NCBI GenBank assembly: GCA_964035575.1
Contig: OZ037834.1
Span: 392,631-456,630 of the forward strand
DNA from: Rhynchopus sp. YZ270_cl-10
Taxonomy: Eukaryota > Euglenozoa > Diplonemea > Diplonemida > Diplonemidae
Length of the DNA stretch: 64,000 nt
Reading direction: 5' to 3'
Shown: positions 57,740-64,000 of the stretch, piece after piece
Layout: each line of letters starts with the position of its first letter
Numbering within the stretch: the stretch's first letter is position 1
Position numbers and translations under genes: made by a program
Notes under the pieces: model-generated
What the model was told of the DNA's origin: nothing
Databases searched by the model: none
Seen by the model: the letters and a program-made list of their open reading frames with translations, nothing else

Positions 57740-58080
57740 TACAACATGCCCAGCATTCTGCTCTTCTGCAGGTATGCTAACGCTCTTCGTAAGCTGCCAG
57801 ACCCACTGGGACGCCAGCATCTGAAACGTTCAAGAAGGGGGGCTGTCCTCTTCGTCCAGCACCATCTGCTCGATAGCGTTGTTTGACGTCGGCTCGGCAG
57901 GCTCGGCGTGTTCCAGCTCGTTTTTGTCCACAGGCTCCCCACATTGTCGTCGTCGTTGGAGCAGTGCGGAGGGAACACAGAATGCACAGACTACAACACA
58001 TCGATCACACCAGGCACATCAACACCTCCAGCAAATCGCCAGGATACTACGGTGGTTTCGAAAATCGCGCGGAGTTTTCC
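57740..58080 (-). pseudogene. Coding-like island, possible gene remnant
   Basis: GC-rich and codon-like in an A/T-rich setting. On the minus strand one frame reads an acidic stretch (NELEHAEPAEPTSNN, then IEQMVLDEEDSPPS and a stop near 57,835). A neighbouring frame continues with LNVSDAGVPVGL. No start, family or clean exon borders are found. A broken gene or short terminal exon is the likeliest reading. Confidence 0.3.
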
Positions 58081-58199
58081 ACATCACACCCGTTTTTCCT
58101 TAGCAATTACTTGTCCTTGTTGCTATTGTTGTTTTCAACCACCTTCCTTCAACCCTTGTAGGGATCAGTTGTAATTTTTTTTCGCGAAAACATGAAATT

Positions 58200-58460
58200 A
58201 TACATTTCAAGAGAACAAATTAAAAAGGGTCCTTATTTGCATTTTTGGGCTCCGCCCGTGCAGTGGTGGGGTCAATCTCGAAAATTGGACAATTTTTTGA
58301 CCACTTAAATTTTGAGAAATATGAGCCCGGTTGCTTATACGTGGGGCCCATTTTCAGCTAAAATTTTCCTCAAAATCCGGGTTTGTAAAATTGACCCTTT
58401 CCCCCCCCCCACATCGATTTCAATACTATACCTTACTTCACCTACGGTTACCCTTACAGG
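58200..58460 (-). repeat. Inverted copy of the 32.6-kb element interior
   Basis: The reverse complement matches 32,600-32,790 closely, including CCCAAAAATGCAAATAAGG, the GACCCCACCACTG core, GGGCTCATATTTCTC and a GTAAGGGTAACCGTAGGTG-type word. The terminal CTGCAGACTAAG is not seen, so the copy is partial. Confidence 0.75.
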
Positions 58461-58795
58461 GGGGGGTGAAGGAAGGTAAGTTGAAAACACAAACACAAAA
58501 AAAGCAAAAAACAATAAATTACGGTGCTTTGAAAGAAAGAACCATAGGTCTACCGGGTGTAGTCAGCGTCACGCCTCCCTCAGTAGGTTACAGTGAGGTA
58601 TAGAAATTCAGGGGCCAGAATAAATTAGCACAACCAAGAGAATGCAGCAGCTTCGGGACCCCCTCTTTTTTTCAAATCTAAAATAAAATAATATATTTTC
58701 ACGCACACCAAAGAAGAAGAAGAAGGAAAAAACAGGGCATTTGTCTGGACAACTGTAGGTCAGTAGCTATCATAGACCTGTTTATGTTGGGTATC

Positions 58796-58832
58796 TATGT
58801 GTGCACAAGAGAGGTACATTCATCTTATAAAT
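58796..58832 (+). repeat. R4 hairpin copy
   Basis: TGTGTGC, ACAAGAGAGG and TACATTCATCTT keep the arm, loop and tail of the family. The sequence after it is T-rich. Confidence 0.65.
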
Positions 58833-60029
58833 TTTCTTTTCTTTTGTTTTTCTTGTTCACTAATAAAACCCCAGCTTTTTTCTCTTTCTTTTGAAGAAGG
58901 CGGCTAATCAGCAGACGAAGTTAAGGATTTCTCAAAAGAAAAAAAAATTTTTTTTCACCTTTTTTTTTTTGTTGTGCGTTTGAAACCAATGACTGGGCGT
59001 TCCCTGATCGAGGAACCATTGTCCCGTTTTATGGCCATGTCCAGTCTTCTGGGCATTTTTTTTTTTTTTCTCTTTCAATTTCAATTTTTGTTATAAAAAA
59101 AATATCCATTTTTTTCTTTCCTTCCTATGCATCAAACGCATCTTTAAAAAAAAACCTCCCCACATTCCAACAATAAAAACACAACTGCAATAGCGAATAC
59201 ACAGCGAAGGCTGTGATTTGCACTATTTCAGCACCCCCCCCTCTTTCTTATCGCGATACCGAATGTGATCAACAAAAATAAAAAAAGACGGGATGTCTCG
59301 TTTTTTTTTAAACATCCTTTTGTGTGCTTTCTCTTCTGTGAATGGAAAGTGCATGATATTAGCCCCTTTTTTCTTCATTTAGACATCGCGGTTACTCTCT
59401 TGTGATAGTAGTCAAAAACCAAATATTTTTTTTCCAATGATAAACCACTAGCACTCATATTGTACCGTAGCCTACTTTTTTCTATCAATTGGGCTTTGTT
59501 ATAGTTTTGTTCTTTCCCTCCCCTTCCCCCCTTTTTGTCAAACACGTTATTTCCTTGATGTGTGTGTTTTGATTATCAAAAAACAGTGGGTTATCCCGCA
59601 AAAAAAAAAATTATTATAGCCTGAAAGGGGAGGCAAGCCCACGCTGCTGACGTGGCACAGTGTCTTCACATCACAATGCGAAAAAGTCTTCCACTTCTCG
59701 TCCTTCGCATTCCTCAACAGTTCTGATGCGCTATTTGAGCCGTGTTTCAATAAAAAGTATAGTGGAGCACACTCTAGGGCGGACTAATACAGCCAAGTTT
59801 CCAAAAAAATAAATACCAAGTAAACAAAGTGACTACACATCGTCAATTCGTATAAAAAAAATAGTGCTTTCGAAAATGGGTCAAATACCTGTCAATATCG
59901 ACCCCCTCCGGAGCACCAAAAAAACGTAAAGAAAAAAAGACGGCCTATTTATTGGTCAGCATTGAGCATAAACATCCATCTCTCGTGGGCCATTGTTCGA
60001 TGCAAAATGAAATAAAAGAAGGGAGAAAA

Positions 60030-60096
60030 AATGGCGTGGCTACGAAAAAACTACCGGTGTAGTCAGCGTCACGCCTACCTCGATAGGTTACGGTGA
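60030..60096 (+). repeat. R8 double-hairpin repeat
   Basis: GGCGTGGCTAC pairs with GTAGTCAGCGTCACGCC (GGCGTG/CACGCC and CTAC/GTAG). It is followed by CCTACCTCGATAGG and TTACGGTGA, then an A run. Confidence 0.7.
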
Positions 60097-60418
60097 AAAA
60101 AAGAAGAAAATGCCGAATGAGCGATCGCTGATCCTCCAACCAAAAAAAAACCAAAAACAAAAAAAAAATAAAGTGAAGAAGCTGTGTTTGCATGACACAT
60201 CTACTACCAAACCAACAGATTATCAAAGTGAAAGATGACACTGTGCGCTGAGAGGCGTTTGCTTCCCCATTTTTTTTTATGAATATATTTTTAGTTTTTT
60301 TTTATTTATATTTCTTTTCAAAGAATCCCACACCCACGGAGGGAGATTTCCGCAAAAAGTCTGCCAGACCTTCTGCCAGGCTTCCCTCTATGGAACAATT
60401 ATCCTAAATCATCGCTCA

Positions 60419-60905
60419 TGGTGCTTCCCGGGGGGTATGCATTTCACAAATTTTCAATTCAATTCACAACTTTTCACAACTATTCACAACTTTTCACTAC
60501 CCTTTTTTCTCTCGTTGGTGAAGCTTTTAAACGCCGGCATTTGCATTTCCGGAATCCGTCCGGCCAGTGGTGGGGTCAATTTGCCGAAATGGACAAGTTC
60601 TCGTCATTTCCGCACATCACACAGTACACAGGTACACAGGTACACCACATCACGTTCTATCTTGTGAATCCCAGCGTGCCCCTCAATGGGTGGGTCACCA
60701 CCCGCCCAAAAAAAAAGCACTCACAAAAAAAAAATCAATTCACAACTTTTCACAACTATTCACAACTTTTCACATTTTTTCACAACTTTTCACCACTTTT
60801 CGCCAGCCTTCACAATTTTGTAGCAGTTTTCGTGTGGTGAAAATTTGTGAAAACTTGTCACATTTTGTGAAAATTTGTGAAATGCACACCCCCCGGGAAG
60901 CACCA
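60419..60905. mobile_element. MITE-like element, GGTGCTTCCCGGGGGGT ends (copy 1)
   Basis: Long inverted ends TGGTGCTTCCCGGGGGGTAT then GCATTTCACAAATTTTC, with the inverse at the right. The interior repeats TTCACAACT/TTGTGAAAA and contains the core CCGTCCGGCCAGTGGTGG near 60,557. Noncoding. Confidence 0.9.
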
Positions 60906-60929
60906 GTATTGTTCAATATAACTCATATT

Positions 60930-61384
60930 TGGTGCTTCCCGGGGGGTATGCATTTCACAAATTTTCAATTCAATTCACAACTTTTCACAACTATTCACAA
61001 CTTTTCACCACCCTTTTTTCCTTCGTTGGTGAAGCTTTTAAATGCCGGCATTTGCATTTCCGGAATCCGTCCGGCCAGTGGTGGGGTCAATTTGCCGAAA
61101 TGGACAAGTTCTCGTCATTTCCGCACAGTGCACAGTACACAGGTACACAGGTACAACACACCACGTTCTATCTTGTGAATCCCAGCATACCCCTCAATGG
61201 GTGGGTCACCACCCAACCCAAAAAAAACTCAAATCAATTCACAACTTTTCACAACTTTTCACAATTTTTCACCATTTTTCACCAGCCTTCACAATTTTAT
61301 AGCGGTTTTCGTGTTGTGAAAACTTGTGAAAACTTGTCACATTTTGTGAAAATTTGTGAAATGCATACCCCCCGGGAAGCACCA
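60930..61384. mobile_element. MITE-like element, GGTGCTTCCCGGGGGGT ends (copy 2)
   Basis: Same termini and order as copy 1, only 24 bases away, with a shorter interior. Differences are substitutions and loss of a few TTCACAA units. The adjacency suggests local transposition or tandem duplication. Confidence 0.9.
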
Positions 61385-62016
61385 GCTCATTTATTTCTTT
61401 TATTTATTTTTTCCATCTTCTGTTGTTGGCTGCAGGGTACTTGCGCTTTCATTCGGGGCTGATATCGTACGTGGGTCAGTCGGAGGTGCCTGCATCAACA
61501 GCTTCAATTTGGGTTTTTTTTTCCTTCGTTTTTCGCAAATTTCCGTGATCGGTGGATTTCATTCTTTTTTCTTTTTTCTTCTTTTTTTTGTACAGGTGCC
61601 CTCCGTTCTTGCAGAAGACAATGAACACCTTTTGTTCCATCCTCCTTTCCACGGTGGCAAGCACAGTGAAGAGACGACCTCAAAAAAAAAAAAAAACGCC
61701 TCTTTTCTTTCATATCCCTCCCCTTTTGAGGGGGGGCATTCATCTTCGAAATGGTTTCTTCCCAATTTTATTTTTAAAATCTCACGAAAAAGAGAATAAA
61801 AAAAAATCCCATATCCCTCTAGTTTTTTTTGTCTCCTCCCTCAACACTAAACACACCTCCCCTCCCACCTTCCGTCTACAAAACGATCAAGCAAAATTAG
61901 ACAGAGCACAAAGCACTTTCAAAACATACAAAAAAAAAACATTTTCAAACTCCCCTCCCACCTTCAACCCTTTTTCAGACCACTCTCCTACTCCCCCACA
62001 CATCTCCACTTCCCTA

Positions 62017-63564
62017 ATGGACCGTCCAGCCAAACGCCGTCGTGTTGACGAAGGTAGCATCCTCCTTGCGCAGATGCTGCAATGCTCTGCAGGAGATATG
62101 GCAGTGTGCACTCCAGTACACCGTGCACGGATCCTCAGTGAACAGCTCGGGTGTGACGTGCATCTTAAGCGTGAAGACACACAGATCGGCTTTTCACATC
62201 ATATACGTACTGCTTATACGTTGGTCTCCGCTTTGTCGGATGATGCACTGCACGGAAGGATTGTAGTAACTGGACATGGAAATTTTGCGCACGCTGTCGC
62301 TCTTGCGCTAGACAGAGTGGTTGGGGAAAGCACAGCGCACGCCACCTCTTTAACCCTCACTGCGGTGCTGCCGGAGACAACCCCGTCGTTGTTGTTGAGA
62401 CAGCTCAGGTCGTTTGTGTTTCGGTGTAACGCGGTTTTAGAGGTGGTCCTTGAAGGAAACACACAAAGCGCGACCCGAAAGCATGCCGATATTTTAGTCA
62501 AACAACACAACGCAGTTCTTTTGCAAAACACCGAAGGGTCTGAGGCAGTGGCAGCTGCAGGGTCTCTCGCGGTGGAGCTTTTCGCGCAACTCCCTTCTGT
62601 CGCGGGTACTGTGTATATTGGTGTAACGTCAGGAGCACTGTTAGCAGCGATCTCAGAATATGCGGCACAAATTCACCCAGAAACTACAGTGGTAGCCGTT
62701 GAAGCGGAAGGTGAACACTCCTTATCAAAGAGATTAGCAAACGAAGAGCGATCCAACCGGACCGTACCAAATGAGTATGCCGTCACCATCATTGCGAAGC
62801 ACCTCAAATCGGGTCGAGTCCGGTTTCTGAGTGCCTCCCATGATGAGCAGTGCGCCGCAATAAAATCAGTATTCCTCGACACCCGATCCATTCTTGAACC
62901 TGCCGGCGCATTGTCCGTCGCTGGGTTGAAGAAGGACGGTGTAAAAGAAAATGCAGGGATTGCTGTTGCGGTGCTTGGATCTGCAAATCTCGAGTTTACT
63001 ACTCTCAGAAGTATTGCAGAACGCAGTGAAGAAAATGAAGTATTGGTTACCGTGGAGCTTCCAGAAGAGAACGGCGCATTTAAAAGGATGTACAGCCATA
63101 TTTACCCCCAACCGGTGACGGAGTTCTCTTATAGGTATGGAGGCGGGAAGAAGGCGGATGTGTTCATGTCGTTTGCAGTGAAGAGTGCGCAGGAAGGTGC
63201 TGCTGTGGTGTCGGCGTTAAATGGGAATGGGTTTCCGTGTACGCCACTGAAGGAGAATGAGCTGGCGAAGGCGCACGCTAGGTATCTAGTAGGGGGGAGA
63301 GGCGGGCCGGCAGATGAAAGGCTGCTGAGGTTTCAGTTTCCAGAGAATGGTGATGCCCTGCAGCAGTTTCTCGGGGCGTTGCCGGCGTTTGCAGGGGTGA
63401 GTCTCTTCCATTACCGCAACCATGGGGCAGATTTTGGCAAAGTGCTGGTAGGCATGAACGTGCCTGCGGAGCATGAAATCCGCTTTCAAACCTTCCTCTC
63501 CACAGTGGAATATGAATACACAGATGAAACATCGAACCCGTTTTATCGAATGTTTTTGAGGTGA
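62017..63564 (+). CDS. Threonine deaminase homologue lacking the PLP lysine
   Basis: 515 residues, one exon. Aligned by eye to biosynthetic threonine dehydratase (IlvA), it runs full length: KRED (51-54), EPAGALS (294-300), GSANLEF (321-327), then both ACT-like regulatory repeats. Their motifs are VTVELPEENGAFKR, ARYLVGGRGG, RFQFPENGDAL and SLFHYRNHGADFGKVL, ending at NPFYRMFLR. The catalytic SFK lysine is replaced: residues 60-62 are SHH (H62, codon 62,200-62,202). SAGNHAQG has become GHGNFAHA (87-94) and the phosphate-binding glycine loop reads TSGALL (204-209). It should therefore not bind PLP as a Schiff base or deaminate threonine. The regulatory half is the better kept part, so a regulatory or sensing pseudoenzyme is inferred. 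The start M follows a C/T leader and matches the expected length. Confidence 0.9.
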   Translation: MDRPAKRRRVDEGSILLAQMLQCSAGDMAVCTPVHRARILSEQLGCDVHLKREDTQIGFSHHIRTAYTLVSALSDDALHGRIVVTGHGNFAHAVALALDRVVGESTAHATSLTLTAVLPETTPSLLLRQLRSFVFRCNAVLEVVLEGNTQSATRKHADILVKQHNAVLLQNTEGSEAVAAAGSLAVELFAQLPSVAGTVYIGVTSGALLAAISEYAAQIHPETTVVAVEAEGEHSLSKRLANEERSNRTVPNEYAVTIIAKHLKSGRVRFLSASHDEQCAAIKSVFLDTRSILEPAGALSVAGLKKDGVKENAGIAVAVLGSANLEFTTLRSIAERSEENEVLVTVELPEENGAFKRMYSHIYPQPVTEFSYRYGGGKKADVFMSFAVKSAQEGAAVVSALNGNGFPCTPLKENELAKAHARYLVGGRGGPADERLLRFQFPENGDALQQFLGALPAFAGVSLFHYRNHGADFGKVLVGMNVPAEHEIRFQTFLSTVEYEYTDETSNPFYRMFLR

Positions 63565-64000
63565 AAAACAAAAAGAAAACGATTTTACAGAATAGCGTGT
63601 CTCAGAGACCCTCAGAATTGTAACAAACAAAGCAACCTTTCGAGGGTTAAGTAATACCAGGGGGTGTCCCAGCATGGAAGAACCCCCTGAGGGGAAGAAT
63701 TTTTTTTTTCCATAAAAAGCTGCTCTAAAGGGTTCAGGATGATGTCCATACCTTCTGTAGTACAAAGGCTTTCGGCCAATATTGATGCACAGACCCTAGG
63801 TTCCCCGAGTGGGGTTCTTAAGCGGATTTTGTCGACACAGCACACAAAAAGAACAACTGTTCCGAATACAGCGAGCATTACTCCACTATATTTCGCTCTG
63901 TGAGTATAGCCTACGCTTCTTCGGTTCTGTCAAATAACAACGGCGTTTTTTTTTTTTCACCCCTCTTTCAACCTTTTTCAGCCCCCCCAAGGGTGAGGCC
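63565..64000. other. 3' flank of the deaminase-like gene with an R6 repeat
   Basis: No gene is seen before the window ends. 63,748-63,845 is an R6 structured repeat with TACCTTCTGTAGTACA, GGCTTTCGGCC, a CCCC[GAGT]GGGG stem in the central position and TTTGTCGACACAGC. The last 60 bases are C/T-rich and may lead into a further gene. Confidence 0.7.

Larger units (their letters stand above)
46190..62016. other. 15.8-kb repeat-dominated interval
   Basis: No intact gene is recognised. The interval is a mosaic of R1-R8 repeats, inverted-repeat elements, homopolymers (T40 at about 49,183-49,222; A28 at 48,162-48,189; G runs at 47,779-47,799 and 49,969-49,979) and C/T-rich tracts. Possible gene remnants are at 54,790-54,969, 55,255-55,410 and 57,740-58,080. 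The last 40 bases form the C/T-rich leader of the deaminase-like gene, with TTTTTCAG at 61,971-61,978. Confidence 0.7.

Overview
This is a nuclear window from a ciliated, free-living type of eukaryotic microbe, not a prokaryote. Coding exons are GC-rich and are broken by short GT-AG introns with a GTATGT-like donor. The DNA between genes is dominated by A/T homopolymers, poly-pyrimidine runs, microsatellites and dozens of small structured repeats. A radial-spoke gene points to a motile cilium. All ten genes I can support lie on the + strand, and most have a pyrimidine tract plus AG shortly before the ATG. That would fit a trans-splicing, unidirectionally transcribed lineage such as Euglenozoa (a diplonemid, for example), but the sequence alone does not prove it.

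Layout. 1-17,405: the 3' part of a giant membrane-anchored, Cys-rich, multi-vWA adhesion-type gene (at least 5,457 residues in view, six exons). One of its introns holds a piece of LSU rRNA. 17.4-25.4 kb: gene-free, repeat-rich. 25,404-27,091: RSPH3 (four exons). 28,119-31,310: an N-acetylneuraminate lyase/DapA-family enzyme whose single large intron holds repeats and a possible in-phase mini-exon. 33,402-33,626: a small twin-CX9C mitochondrial protein. 33,780-34,318: a diverged LSU rRNA domain V/VI segment ending in a poly-A run. 35,288-36,296: CHMP5/VPS60 (ESCRT-III). 36.5-39.7 kb: repeats, including a foldback element of almost 1.2 kb. 40,091-41,014: an unknown Ser/Pro/Arg-rich protein. 42,559-42,963: a small, probably myristoylated unknown. 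44,048-46,189: a protein with half of a ubiquitin-specific-protease fold and two C2HC fingers, followed by a pseudoknot-like RNA and an A-rich tail that is repeated elsewhere. 46.2-62.0 kb: almost gene-free and packed with inverted-repeat elements. 62,017-63,564: a threonine-deaminase homologue lacking its catalytic lysine.

The genes do not form an evident pathway; they look like ordinary neighbours in a repeat-rich genome. The most unusual material is in the repeats. First, three dispersed hairpin families share one architecture, a GAGA-type loop with a 5'-bulged A, and their stems differ by compensatory changes. Second, many short terminal-inverted-repeat elements each carry many internal copies of their own palindromic word. 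Third, one GACCCCACCAC-centred core recurs inside otherwise unrelated elements. The other candidates are the deaminase pseudoenzyme, the USP half-domain gene and the displaced rRNA pieces.
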